From assembly GCA_023423695.1 (NCBI GenBank), contig JAFAFA010000013.1:174349-238348 (forward strand): DNA of 64,000 nt. The letters run 5' to 3'. Shown here in pieces: positions 8,809 through 16,937 of the stretch. Under the pieces are notes generated by a model. It ran no database searches. It worked only from the letters and a program-made list of their open reading frames with translations, and was not told the DNA's origin. The number at the start of each line of letters is the position of its first letter. The first letter of the stretch is position 1. Both the position numbers and the translations under genes were made by a program. Source of the stretch: Pseudomonadota bacterium (GTDB lineage Bacteria > Pseudomonadota > Alphaproteobacteria > Azospirillales > Azospirillaceae).

Positions 8809-9507
8809 TCAGCCGGCTGTCCGCAGCACCAGGAAGACCAGCCCGGCCGACGCGGCCAGGATCGCCAGCGCCAGCGCCGCAGGAGCCCGCCGCGGTTCCG
8901 ACGTCGCGACAGGGCCGGGCAGGCTCTTGCGGCCGGTCACCATCGGCCGGATCAAATTGTCCTTCTTGACCAGCAGGTAGAAGAACACGGCCACCACATG
9001 CAGCCCGATCAGCACGAAGATGCCGTTGGCCAGCAGGCGGTGGACCGAACTCAGCGCCGCCACCGTGGCGCCGGAGGCCATTGGCACCAGCGGCCCGTCG
9101 ACCAGGATGTCGTCGCTGGTGAACAGGCCGCTCGTCGCCTGGACCAGCAGGATCAGCAGCAGCGCCACCACCATCAGTGCACCCAGCGGGTTGTGGCCCA
9201 GGGTGAAGGCGGCTTCCCCACCCGCCCGCGACCGCTTCAGATAGTCCAGGATGGCGCCCGGCCCCTTCACGAAATCGGCAAAGCGCGCCGTCTGGCTGCC
9301 CACCACGCCCCAGCCCAGCCGGAACAGCACCAATATCAGAACTGTTTCCCCCGCCAACATATGAATGGCAAGCATACCAAGCTCGGCCGACAGAATCGCG
9401 ACAGCCACCGCGGCGACCAGCGCCCAATGAAACAGCCGGGTCGGCAGGTCCCAGACCCGAACCTCACGCCGATGTTTCTCCCGAGTCGCGGTATGACCAC
9501 TTGCCAT
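8809..9507 (-). CDS. Cytochrome b561-type membrane protein
   Basis: A 232-residue inner-membrane protein with four main hydrophobic helices and a fifth at the C-terminus. The opening VRVWDLPTRLFHWALV carries the first conserved haem histidine, and IHMLAG, SSVHRLLAN and IGLHVVAVFFY supply further histidines. This pattern fits b-type cytochromes of the hydrogenase/formate dehydrogenase and b561 group (COG3658-like), which pass electrons between quinol and a periplasmic partner. The start at 9507 has GAGG about 8 bp upstream; the 72 extra residues upstream are not membrane-like. The peroxidase gene lies downstream on the same strand after about 235 bp, so electron delivery to it is possible but unproven. 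Confidence 0.8.
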   Translation of the reverse strand: MASGHTATREKHRREVRVWDLPTRLFHWALVAAVAVAILSAELGMLAIHMLAGETVLILVLFRLGWGVVGSQTARFADFVKGPGAILDYLKRSRAGGEAAFTLGHNPLGALMVVALLLILLVQATSGLFTSDDILVDGPLVPMASGATVAALSSVHRLLANGIFVLIGLHVVAVFFYLLVKKDNLIRPMVTGRKSLPGPVATSEPRRAPAALALAILAASAGLVFLVLRTAG

Positions 9508-9748
9508 CGCTCGATCCTCGCAGTGTTCAGCCGTATTTCCGGCGCTTGTCATCTGCGGCAAAGGGACGGATTCTTTGTCCTGATCCTGAAAACGCCGCAG
9601 TTCCGTGGTGGCATCGGTCGGATGGCCTGTCAACAGGCTTGAAGCACCGTACGGCCGGCGGATATGAGAATGCGACGCATCAGCCGGCCTGCCGGCACAA
9701 GGACAGCCATAAATCCCCCTCACCCCCGGTTACAAGGACTCCAAGGCC

Positions 9749-9985
9749 ATGCCCGACAAACAGCTCCTCCATCTCGTGTTCGGCGGCGAACTCGTGCGGC
9801 CGGACACGGACCAGTTCGTCGATCCGTCGAAGCTGCACATCGTCGGCATCTTCCCGAACTACGAGGAGGCCTACAAGGCGTGGCGCGGCGCCACCGGCCA
9901 GACCATCGACGACGCCCACACCCGCTACTACATCGTCCATCTGCACCGCTTCCTCGATCCGGCGGCGGACGATCACAAGCACTGA
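9749..9985 (+). CDS. DUF4170 family small protein
   Basis: A 78-residue soluble protein matching the small alphaproteobacterial DUF4170 family: FGGELVRPDTDQFVDPSKLH, then VGIFPNYEEAYKAWRGA, then YYIVHLHRFLDP. No catalytic motif, signal peptide or membrane helix is visible. The function is unknown. The start follows an AAGG-rich ribosome site, and a metallophosphoesterase gene starts 75 bp downstream on the same strand. Confidence 0.85.
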   Translation: MPDKQLLHLVFGGELVRPDTDQFVDPSKLHIVGIFPNYEEAYKAWRGATGQTIDDAHTRYYIVHLHRFLDPAADDHKH

Positions 9986-10060
9986 GGCCGTTGAGCCGGC
10001 GCGCGGCAGGCGGGACCCCGTTGCGGGAACCGCCGCTGCCGCGCCGGCGTTGACCGGTCG

Positions 10061-10594
10061 ATGACCGTCTATTTCACCTCCGACACCCATTTCGGCCATG
10101 GCGGCGCCCGCGGGCGCTTCCGCCGCCCCTTCGACTCCACGGCCGAGATGGACGCGGCGATGGAGGCGAACTGGAACGCCACCGTCGGCCCCAGCGACGA
10201 GGTCTGGCACCTCGGCGACTTCGCCCTGCACATGAGGCCGGACGCCATGGCGGAGCTGCTCGGCCGGCTGAACGGCACCAAGCATCTGGTGGCCGGCAAC
10301 AACGACGGCCCGGCCACGCTTGCACTGCCGGGCTGGGCCAGCGTGCAGCATTACGCCGAACTGGCGCTGGACGGCGTCGATCTGGTGATGTGCCATTACG
10401 CTTTCCGCACATGGAACGGCATGCACCGCAAGGCGCTGAACCTGCACGGCCACAGCCACGGCCAGCTGAAGCCGCAGCCACGGCAGATCGATGTCGGCGT
10501 CGATGTCTGGAATTTCCGCCCGGTGACCCTCGCCGAACTGACCGTCCCGCGGCAGCGGCGGAAGAAGGCGCCCGAAGGCGAAGCGCCGCCCTGA
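10061..10594 (+). CDS. Calcineurin-like metallophosphoesterase
   Basis: A 177-residue protein with the ordered metal-binding motifs of the calcineurin-like family: SDTHFGHG near the start, VWHLGDFAL, a GNND motif where most members have GNHD, MCHYAF, and a final LHGHSHGQL. These build a two-metal active site for phosphodiester or phosphomonoester hydrolysis. Length and motif spacing resemble small phage-like or stand-alone phosphoesterases. Substrate unknown. It follows DUF4170 on the same strand and runs convergent to the GGDEF-EAL gene. Confidence 0.88.
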   Translation: MTVYFTSDTHFGHGGARGRFRRPFDSTAEMDAAMEANWNATVGPSDEVWHLGDFALHMRPDAMAELLGRLNGTKHLVAGNNDGPATLALPGWASVQHYAELALDGVDLVMCHYAFRTWNGMHRKALNLHGHSHGQLKPQPRQIDVGVDVWNFRPVTLAELTVPRQRRKKAPEGEAPP

Positions 10595-10621
10595 CTGCGC
10601 CGCACTGACTTCTCTGCCCTA

Positions 10622-12991
10622 TTACGCGGTCTGGCGCAGCCGCTCCGTCAGCAGGCCGCAAGCGGCGTCCGCCGGCACCGGGCGGCCGGTCAGCCAGCCT
10701 TGGACCTGATTGCAGTTGTGGTGGCGCAGGAAATTGGCCTGCTCGGTCTTCTCCACCCCTTCGGCCACCACATGCAGGCCCAGCATATCGGCCATGGCGA
10801 TGATGGTGGAGACGATGCCGGCGTCCTCGCGCTCGTTCGGCACGCCGTTGATGAAGGAGCGGTCGATCTTCAGCGTGGTGATCGGCAGCCGCTTCAGATA
10901 ACTCAAGGACGAATGGCCGGTGCCGAAATCATCCACCGCCACCCGGATGCCCATCGCCTTCAGCGCCGCCAGCACGTCCAGCGCATGGTCGAGGTCCTGC
11001 ATCACGGCACCCTCGGTGATCTCCAGCTCGATCAGGCCGGGAGGCAGGCCGTGGCGGTCGATGATCCGGCGGAAATCCTCGGCGCTGCGGTTGCGCAGGT
11101 GCTTGGGCGAGATGTTGACGGCGACCGGCACCGGCTTCATGCCCGCATCCAGCCATTCGCGCATCTGCCGGCAGGCCTCGTCCAGCACCCAGTCGCCGAG
11201 CGGAACGATGAAGCCGGTTTCCTCCGCCACGGGAATGAACTCGCCGGGCGGGATCATCATTCCCCGCTCCTGCCCCTGCCCCGGCTTCTCCCAGCGCAGC
11301 AGCGCCTCGAACCCCTCCAGTGAGAAGTCGATCAGCGACACCTTGGGCTGGTAGTGCAGGCGGAACTGCTTCAGTGCCAGCGCCGCGCGCAGGTCGCCGT
11401 CCAGCGCCAGCTGGCGCCGCGCCTGTTCGGCCAGCTCGGGGCGGAAGAAGGCGTGGCGGCGCCCGCCCATCCGCTTGGCGGCATAGAGCGCCGTCTCGGC
11501 AGCGCGCAGCAACGCCTGCGGGTCCATCACGTCCACCGCCGCGTCCCAGCCCGCCGTCCCGGCGAGATCGTCGGGGTAGACGGCGATGCCCACCGCCGGG
11601 CGGACATAATGTTCGCAGCCCGGCAGGGTGACCGGGGCATCGAAGGACCCGAGGATGCGTTCGGCGATGGCCGCTGCCTCCTCGGGCCCGCCGATCTCCT
11701 CCAGGATCACGGCGAAATCGTCGGTGCCGATGCGGCCAACCGGATCGTCCGGGCGGACGGCGGCGGCGACCCGCCGCGCCACCTCCTGCAGCAACGCATC
11801 GCCGGCCTGATGGCCCAGCGTGTCGGTGATCAGCTTGAAGCGCGACAGGTCCAGGCACAGCACGGCGAAGGGGCGGCGGTCGCGGTGGCTGCGCTCCACC
11901 GCCATCTCCAGCAGCGATTCGATCATCGCCCGGTTGGGCAGGCCGGTCAGCCGGTCGCGGGTGGCCAGCCGCATCAGTTCGCGTTCGTGCCGCAGCCGGT
12001 CGGTCACGTCGGCCAGCGCGCAGACGAAGCCGCGCCGCCCCCGCACCACCAGCGGCGAGACGCTGAGCGAGGCGTCGATGCGGTCGCCGCTTCCGGGCCG
12101 CTCGATTGCCAGCGCATGCTCCCGCACCGGCACCGTCCGCTCCGCGTCGACGGCCATCTCGGCCAGCAGCGAATCGATCCGTGCGCGGTCGGGGGAGGCG
12201 AACAGGCCCGACAGCGGACGCCCGTGCAGATCTTCGGCTGGAACGCCGAGCAGGGCGACGGCGGCGGGATTGTGCTCCTCGATCCGGCCGCGGGAATCGA
12301 CCAGCAGGATCGCCTCGCTGACATTGTTCATGATGCCGGCCAGCCGCTCGTCCCGCTCGATCAGGGCGATGGCGGCGCGGCGGAAGAACTCCATGGCGCG
12401 CGCCATCGCGCCGAACTCGTCGCGGCGCTCGCGGCCGGGAATATCGATGTCGGTCCGCCCCTCCGTCAGCAGGCGCATGCGGTCGGACAGCATTTCCAGC
12501 GGCCCGACGACATGCTGCGACAGGAACAGCGATCCGGGCCAGCTCAGCACCAGCAATACCGCCAGGAACAGCAGGAAGCCCGACGCCTCCACCAGGAAGG
12601 CCCGGTCGAGATCGCCGACGTCGCCGGCGGCGGCGATGGCCCAGCCCCAGGGTTCGAACCGTCCTTCCGCCGTCACCGAGCGATCCATCGGCGGCCAGCC
12701 GGGCGGGACGACGCCGTCGGTGAAGATGGTGAGATGGAAAGGCTTGGCGGCCAGCGCCCGCAGGGCCGTCCGCGCCCGGTCGCGCGCCTCCTCCACCGAC
12801 ATGGCGCCCGACGACGACGACCGCTCCAGGTCGCGCAGAAGCCCACCCGCCGACTCCACCAGCGCGGCTGCGACCTGTTCCCGTTCGGCGATCATGCCCT
12901 GGCGCAGCAGGTAAAGCGCCGGGATCGCCGCCATCAGGCAGCCGATCAGGCCGATCCAGGTCAGCCAGCGAATCTTGCGGCGCAGCGTCAT
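10622..12991 (-). CDS. Membrane PAS-GGDEF-EAL protein with degenerate GGDEF motif
   Basis: A 789-residue inner-membrane signalling protein. Membrane helices are near residues 10-30 and 133-157, enclosing a periplasmic segment of about 100 residues. A HAMP linker follows (to about 208), then PAS (about 215-335), GGDEF (about 340-510) and EAL (about 525-775). The synthesis motif reads GTDDF (422-426) instead of GG(D/E)EF, so cyclase activity is doubtful. The EAL domain looks competent: EALLRW (563-568), the later acidic pair in VDDFGTGHSS, and a conserved glutamate near VVAEGVE. The net predicted role is breakdown of c-di-GMP in response to a periplasmic or PAS signal. Confidence 0.92.
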   Translation of the reverse strand: MTLRRKIRWLTWIGLIGCLMAAIPALYLLRQGMIAEREQVAAALVESAGGLLRDLERSSSSGAMSVEEARDRARTALRALAAKPFHLTIFTDGVVPPGWPPMDRSVTAEGRFEPWGWAIAAAGDVGDLDRAFLVEASGFLLFLAVLLVLSWPGSLFLSQHVVGPLEMLSDRMRLLTEGRTDIDIPGRERRDEFGAMARAMEFFRRAAIALIERDERLAGIMNNVSEAILLVDSRGRIEEHNPAAVALLGVPAEDLHGRPLSGLFASPDRARIDSLLAEMAVDAERTVPVREHALAIERPGSGDRIDASLSVSPLVVRGRRGFVCALADVTDRLRHERELMRLATRDRLTGLPNRAMIESLLEMAVERSHRDRRPFAVLCLDLSRFKLITDTLGHQAGDALLQEVARRVAAAVRPDDPVGRIGTDDFAVILEEIGGPEEAAAIAERILGSFDAPVTLPGCEHYVRPAVGIAVYPDDLAGTAGWDAAVDVMDPQALLRAAETALYAAKRMGGRRHAFFRPELAEQARRQLALDGDLRAALALKQFRLHYQPKVSLIDFSLEGFEALLRWEKPGQGQERGMMIPPGEFIPVAEETGFIVPLGDWVLDEACRQMREWLDAGMKPVPVAVNISPKHLRNRSAEDFRRIIDRHGLPPGLIELEITEGAVMQDLDHALDVLAALKAMGIRVAVDDFGTGHSSLSYLKRLPITTLKIDRSFINGVPNEREDAGIVSTIIAMADMLGLHVVAEGVEKTEQANFLRHHNCNQVQGWLTGRPVPADAACGLLTERLRQTA

Positions 12992-13293
12992 CGTGCCTGG
13001 CGTCGCTCTCTTGTCCGTTAGGTTAACGGACGGTTAGTCATTTGGGGAAAGTGGCGACTTCATTTCAATCGCGCAATGCAATTTTTTCTTCGCATGCGCA
13101 ACAGACAGCTGTCCAACCGATACGAAGGTTGCAGGCTGCGACGCTTTGCCCCACAGGCAGCATTATTGCCGATCATGGGAAGCGATGTTTCAAGCGGAGT
13201 TGCCCGGCCGCCTCCTTCCGCGAAGGCGGAAAGACGGCCGGGCATACGGCAATCTGCGTCGATGATCAGAGCCTTACCGGTCCGATCCTCGGC
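12992..13293. other. Intergenic region with hairpin at 13201-13244
   Basis: This gap of about 300 bp contains an AT-richer patch near 13060-13100. A perfect 10-bp stem (TGCCCGGCCG at 13201-13210 with 13235-13244) encloses a second small hairpin. The structure lies just downstream of the minus-strand phage-like operon and may terminate it, though it lacks a T-run. No gene is supported. Confidence 0.5.
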
Positions 13294-14094
13294 TCACCCC
13301 TGGCTGGGATAGAGCCGCTGGAAGCCTTCGGTAACGCGGGCGATCACCGCCGGGTCGCGGTCGCGCCAATAGCGGGGGTCACGCATCAGGGTGCGCAACT
13401 CCGCCTCGCCCTCTCCGCCGCCGGGGCGGGTTCCCGCCATCGACAGCGCGGACGGCTCGCTGCCGGTCATCATCGAATAGAGCGCCATGATGCCTTCGTA
13501 GGAGGTCGCCAGCCCTTCGACCGCAGCCGGGGGCAAGGTCTTGCCGGCCCAGGCCAGCAGTTGCCGCGACACCTCGCGCCAGCGCTCCTCGCCGCCGAAA
13601 CGGGCGACCAGCCGTTCAACCTCCCGCTCCGCCTCGAACTCGGCGGCGACGGTCTGGATCAGCGGAACCATCCGCTCGGCGGCGAGGTCGTACAGAAGCT
13701 GGGCCTGCGCCGGGGTATAGCCGGCCTCGAACAGGCGGCCGTTGATCTCCGGATCCGGCTGGAACAGGCCGTGGTCGCAGGCGATGCAATAGCCCTCCGC
13801 CGATTCCGGCGCACCCAGCAGGCGACGAAGCTGCGCTGGATCGATGTTGGCCAAATCGGTGCCGGCCGGATCGAGGGCCGGATCGAGGGAAGCGGGGTCG
13901 GGCGACACCACAGCCGACTCGGACTGTTGCTGCTGGGATTGGGAAAGCCGTCGCTCCAGCTCCAGATAGGACTTCAGCAGCGCCTCGACGCGCAGCGTGC
14001 CGGTCTTGGGATCGCGGAACTTCTCGGGAATCGGCAGCGCCGGGGCCGAATCGGCGGCGGGCGCGGCGGACTCGGTCAGCAGAGTGTCGGCCAT
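13294..14094 (-). CDS. Podovirus-type capsid assembly (scaffolding) protein
   Basis: A 266-residue soluble, acidic protein. The opening LPIPEKFRDPKTGTLRVEAL and the ending MRDPRYWRDRDPAVIARVTE match scaffold proteins of T7-like phages and prophages in alphaproteobacteria. The middle is helical and charged (AEFEAEREVERLVARFGGEE), as expected of scaffolds that line the inside of a procapsid. The start at 14094 is preferred over the adjacent ATG at 14097 because CAGGAG is then about 7 bp upstream. It is the last gene of a five-gene operon, about 50 bp after the Bbp19-like gene. No major capsid protein follows, which is unusual. Confidence 0.78.
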   Translation of the reverse strand: MADTLLTESAAPAADSAPALPIPEKFRDPKTGTLRVEALLKSYLELERRLSQSQQQQSESAVVSPDPASLDPALDPAGTDLANIDPAQLRRLLGAPESAEGYCIACDHGLFQPDPEINGRLFEAGYTPAQAQLLYDLAAERMVPLIQTVAAEFEAEREVERLVARFGGEERWREVSRQLLAWAGKTLPPAAVEGLATSYEGIMALYSMMTGSEPSALSMAGTRPGGGEGEAELRTLMRDPRYWRDRDPAVIARVTEGFQRLYPSQG

Positions 14095-14141
14095 CATCAA
14101 CTCCTGCAGGATAAGGAAAAGGGAAAAGGACATGCCGCCGG

Positions 14142-14426
14142 TCAGCCCGCCCGCCCGCGCGCGATCAGCGCGAGGACGGTGGCGACCAGCTGGCGCTGTC
14201 CTTCGAGGTGGCGCAGAGCCGCCTCCGGCGCGTCGGGTCCCAGCGCGCGGTCGAGCGTCATCGCCCGCAACACCGCCAGCACCCGCGCGCCGTCGCGCCC
14301 GGCGAAGCAGCGGGCGAAGCTGGGCGCCGGATCGGGTTCGGACGCCGCGGCGGGACCCGGATCCGCCGGGGACGACGCCTCCAGCCAATCCCAGCCGGCT
14401 CGTTCGACCATCGGCGGCTCAGCCAT
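14142..14426 (-). CDS. Bbp19-like phage protein
   Basis: A 94-residue protein. Its C-terminal two thirds (FARCFAGRDGARVLAVLRAM, then APEAALRHLEGQRQLVATVL) follow the Bbp19-like phage domain: a phenylalanine-rich start, a G-x-x-VL helix and a final EGQR helix. The function in phages is unknown; such genes usually sit beside portal genes, as here. The ATG overlaps the end of the portal gene within ATGGCTGA, which indicates translational coupling. Confidence 0.7.
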   Translation of the reverse strand: MAEPPMVERAGWDWLEASSPADPGPAAASEPDPAPSFARCFAGRDGARVLAVLRAMTLDRALGPDAPEAALRHLEGQRQLVATVLALIARGRAG

Positions 14427-15990
14427 TGGACAGCTCTGGACTGGACAGATCGGCATTGAAGGCCGGGCCAGTCGAAACCGTGGCATCGGGTGCCGCCGCG
14501 GGCTCGGTCCGCATCAGCTTGGCCGGCACGCCGAAGGCCTCCCCCAGCCAACGGGCGGTCGCCGCCGCATCCACGGCGGTCTCGGCCTCCGGCCCCAGCG
14601 CCTTGACGCTGTCCAGCCAGCGCAAGGCCGCCTGGACGTCGCGTTGCGCCTGCGCCTGGGCGAGCGGGGAGCGGTGCTGCAACTCCACCAGACGGCCATC
14701 CACGGTGATGTCGGGGATCTCGCCGCGCCGGCGCAGGATTGCCACCGCCCGCAGCAGAAGCGGCGTCATCAGCTCCGCCTGCAGCCGGCCATAGGTGGCG
14801 CCGAGCAGCCGGGCCATCTCCACCGAGCGTTCCAGCACCTCGGTCGCGGTCATGCGCGCCGACTCCACCGGCCCCAGCCGGTCGACCAGCAGCGCATGGC
14901 GGATGCGCCCGCGCAGGTCGTCCAGGACCAGCTGCGACACGTCGAACCGGCCGGGATTGGCCAGCGGCGTCAGCCCGGCCGACCCCATCGCCTTCGGGAT
15001 GATGGTGCCGGGCACCAGCCGGATGGTGGCGGGATTCAGCACCCCGTCATCCTCCGCCTGCCAGATGCCGGTGACGGCGATGGAGGCGTTCTTCAGCACC
15101 AGCTCCACCACCTTGTTGGCGGTCTTGATGTCGGGCAGCGCCTTCATCACCGGCGACCGGCCATAGGCCTCCCCCGGCGCCTTCAGCCAGCGGAAATTGA
15201 CGAAGGGCGACTGCGCGAAGCGCCCCTGCGCCAGCCAGGACGGCTCTGCCAGCCCGCTGTCCAGCACCACCCCCCAGCGATAGGCCGTGCCGTCGGGCAG
15301 CACCGCCTCGACCAGGGGGAAGCGGCTGTCGGGTTCGTCGGCCGCCTGCTTGCGAAGTTCGTCGGGCAGGTCTGCGCCGGGGAAGCGCTGGAGGATTTGC
15401 GCCAGCGTCGCCTCGCTGCGCCGGAAGGTGGCGTCGAGCCGGCCGTCCGGCCCCTCCTCCAGCACCGCTTCGGCCAGCGGCACGGCGGTGAAGCGCAGGC
15501 TGGACGGGGCGCCGGGCGCCGCCTCCTCCATCAGGAGGCTGGCGGTGCCGACGGTGACGAGGTCGAGGAAGGCCTGATGCACCTCCACCGCAAAGTTGGA
15601 ACGGTCGAAATGCGCCTGGACGATCCCGGCGGCCCGGTCGAGCAGCGGGGCGATGCGGTCGCGCTCCGCCCCCACCAGCGCCGGCCCTGGCTGGAAGCCG
15701 AACCAGCGCGACCAGGGCGGCGTCAGCTCCGACAACAGGCTGGCCGCCAGCTGTTCCACCGCGTCGGGGGCGGTGCCGTCGAACAGCCGGTCGACGCGCC
15801 GCTCGCCCGGCGTTCCACCACCGCGGAAGGGCCGGCCGTTGGGCAGCGCATGGTCGTAGCAGTCCTGCCAATGGCTCTCCCACACGGCCCGGCGTTCGCG
15901 GGCGACGCGGTAGCGCTCCAGCAGGGCTTCCGGTTCCGACAGGTCCTTCGTCCGACTTGCGGCAGGTTTCACGGCTGCGGATGCAGGCAT
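14419..15990 (-). CDS. Podovirus-type portal (head-tail connector) protein
   Basis: A 523-residue protein matching the T7-like head-tail connector family in length and in ordered motifs: WESHWQDCYDHALPN, DRLFDGTAPDAVEQLAASL, PPWSRWFGF, then GRSPVMKALPDIKTANKV and ESARMTATEVLERSVEMARL. Portal proteins form the dodecameric ring through which DNA enters the capsid. The reading frame is complete with no stops or frameshifts. The start at 15990 follows GGAGGAG at a good distance and overlaps the upstream gene by 22 bp. Codon use resembles the host genes. Confidence 0.85.
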   Translation of the reverse strand: MPASAAVKPAASRTKDLSEPEALLERYRVARERRAVWESHWQDCYDHALPNGRPFRGGGTPGERRVDRLFDGTAPDAVEQLAASLLSELTPPWSRWFGFQPGPALVGAERDRIAPLLDRAAGIVQAHFDRSNFAVEVHQAFLDLVTVGTASLLMEEAAPGAPSSLRFTAVPLAEAVLEEGPDGRLDATFRRSEATLAQILQRFPGADLPDELRKQAADEPDSRFPLVEAVLPDGTAYRWGVVLDSGLAEPSWLAQGRFAQSPFVNFRWLKAPGEAYGRSPVMKALPDIKTANKVVELVLKNASIAVTGIWQAEDDGVLNPATIRLVPGTIIPKAMGSAGLTPLANPGRFDVSQLVLDDLRGRIRHALLVDRLGPVESARMTATEVLERSVEMARLLGATYGRLQAELMTPLLLRAVAILRRRGEIPDITVDGRLVELQHRSPLAQAQAQRDVQAALRWLDSVKALGPEAETAVDAAATARWLGEAFGVPAKLMRTEPAAAPDATVSTGPAFNADLSSPELSNG

Positions 15991-16376
15991 GCGCGGTCTC
16001 CTCCGGTCAGGTGGCGGTGCAGTTGCCAGGGGGTCAGCACCCTGCGGGCGCGCAGGCCGATCAGGCGCTTGACCGCCTCGACACAGGTGAAGGGGCCCCA
16101 AGGGGCGGGGCCGTCGGGACGGCGCAGCGGGGCGGGATCCACCGTCAACCCCTGGGCGCGGTACCAGCCGGGCAGGTCGAAGTCGGCCGGCAGGTCCAGC
16201 ACCGCCACGTCGGTGAAGCCGGCCAACGGATCGACCGCCACCCAGCGCCGCCCGTCGTTCAGCAGCGCCAGACAGTGGCGGAAACCCGGTTTCAGCAGCC
16301 GCAGCCACCACAGCGGCGCTTCCCCGCGATAGACCACCCAGGCCCCGGTCAAGCCCCCAGTCAAGGCAGTGGTCAT
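15969..16376 (-). CDS. Phage-module protein, possibly a permuted papain-like fold
   Basis: A 135-residue protein not assigned with confidence. It opens with TGAWVVYRGEAP, then KPGFRHCLALLNDGRRW and AVDPLAGFTDV, and ends with GPFTCVEAVKRLIGLRARRV followed by TPWQLHRHL. A histidine in the first half (FRHC) followed by a cysteine at the start of a later helix (TCVEAVKR) is the order seen in permuted NlpC/papain-like enzymes, so a hydrolase is possible. This is inference. The start overlaps the stop of the preceding gene in ATGA, so translation is coupled. Confidence 0.6.
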   Translation of the reverse strand: MTTALTGGLTGAWVVYRGEAPLWWLRLLKPGFRHCLALLNDGRRWVAVDPLAGFTDVAVLDLPADFDLPGWYRAQGLTVDPAPLRRPDGPAPWGPFTCVEAVKRLIGLRARRVLTPWQLHRHLTGGDRACLHPQP

Positions 16377-16777
16377 CGCGCGATGCCCTTGTCGCGCAGG
16401 GCCGGGGCAATGACGTCGAAGGCCTCCTGCCACAGGGAATGGGCGCGCTGTTCGCGGAAGCGGTCGGGCTCCGGCGCGCTCTGGCGGCGGCCGTAATGGA
16501 CCAGCACATGCAGGTGGTCGCGCAGCAGCTTGCGCGTCCGGTACAGCCGGTCGACCACGCGCAGCACGTCCTGCGGTTCGCAGGGCCGCTCGACCAGCCC
16601 ACGCCCGGCGACGATCCGCGCGCCGGCCGCCTTGGCGTCCTGCGCCTGCACCGCCCAGAACCACGCCTCCTCCGCCCCGGCGAAGGGCTCGCCGTCGGCG
16701 CGGTAAGGCTCCGTCCCCGGCGGGGCGATGTGAGACAGGCGGGCGGCGGGCAAAGCGGGGGCGGCCGGACTCAGCAT
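16373..16777 (-). CDS. Uncharacterised first gene of the phage-like operon
   Basis: A 134-residue soluble protein. The centre, AEEAWFWAVQAQDAKAAG, then RPCEPQDVLRVVDRLYRTRK and a final APALRDKGIAR, resembles a conserved protein of unknown function from alphaproteobacterial prophages, recalled from memory rather than searched. The start at 16777 follows AAGGAGACCAGC, a strong ribosome site. The gene heads the operon, facing the S24 repressor gene across about 160 bp, so the operon promoter and operators should lie in that gap. Confidence 0.6.
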   Translation of the reverse strand: MLSPAAPALPAARLSHIAPPGTEPYRADGEPFAGAEEAWFWAVQAQDAKAAGARIVAGRGLVERPCEPQDVLRVVDRLYRTRKLLRDHLHVLVHYGRRQSAPEPDRFREQRAHSLWQEAFDVIAPALRDKGIAR

Positions 16778-16882
16778 GCTGGTCTCCTTGCGGCTTCGAA
16801 TTCTTAAGAGAGCGGCGCCGGGCCAACTTTGCGGCCGCGCCATCTGTTTGCGTTATGTTCCGGCCAACGCGTGCGGTCAACA

Positions 16883-16937
16883 GGTTTATGAAAAAGTTCC
16901 TAGGGACGCTGTCGCCGGTTTATGAGATTATCGTCCC
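16883..16937. promoter_or_regulatory. Candidate operator region between phage-like operon and S24 repressor
   Basis: The 160-bp divergent gap holds the nonamer GGTTTATGA twice in direct orientation (16883-16891 and 16917-16925, 34 bp apart). An inverted hexamer pair GGGACG/CGTCCC lies at 16903-16908 and 16932-16937, the second copy touching the repressor start codon. Such repeats fit repressor operators controlling both directions. Binding is inferred. Confidence 0.4.

Noticed and set aside
13042..16332. Plus-strand ORF of 1096 codons across the phage-like module
   Set aside because: It is antisense to five genes with clear families, ribosome sites and overlaps. Its His/Gln/Arg-rich translation is typical of the complement of GC-rich coding DNA.
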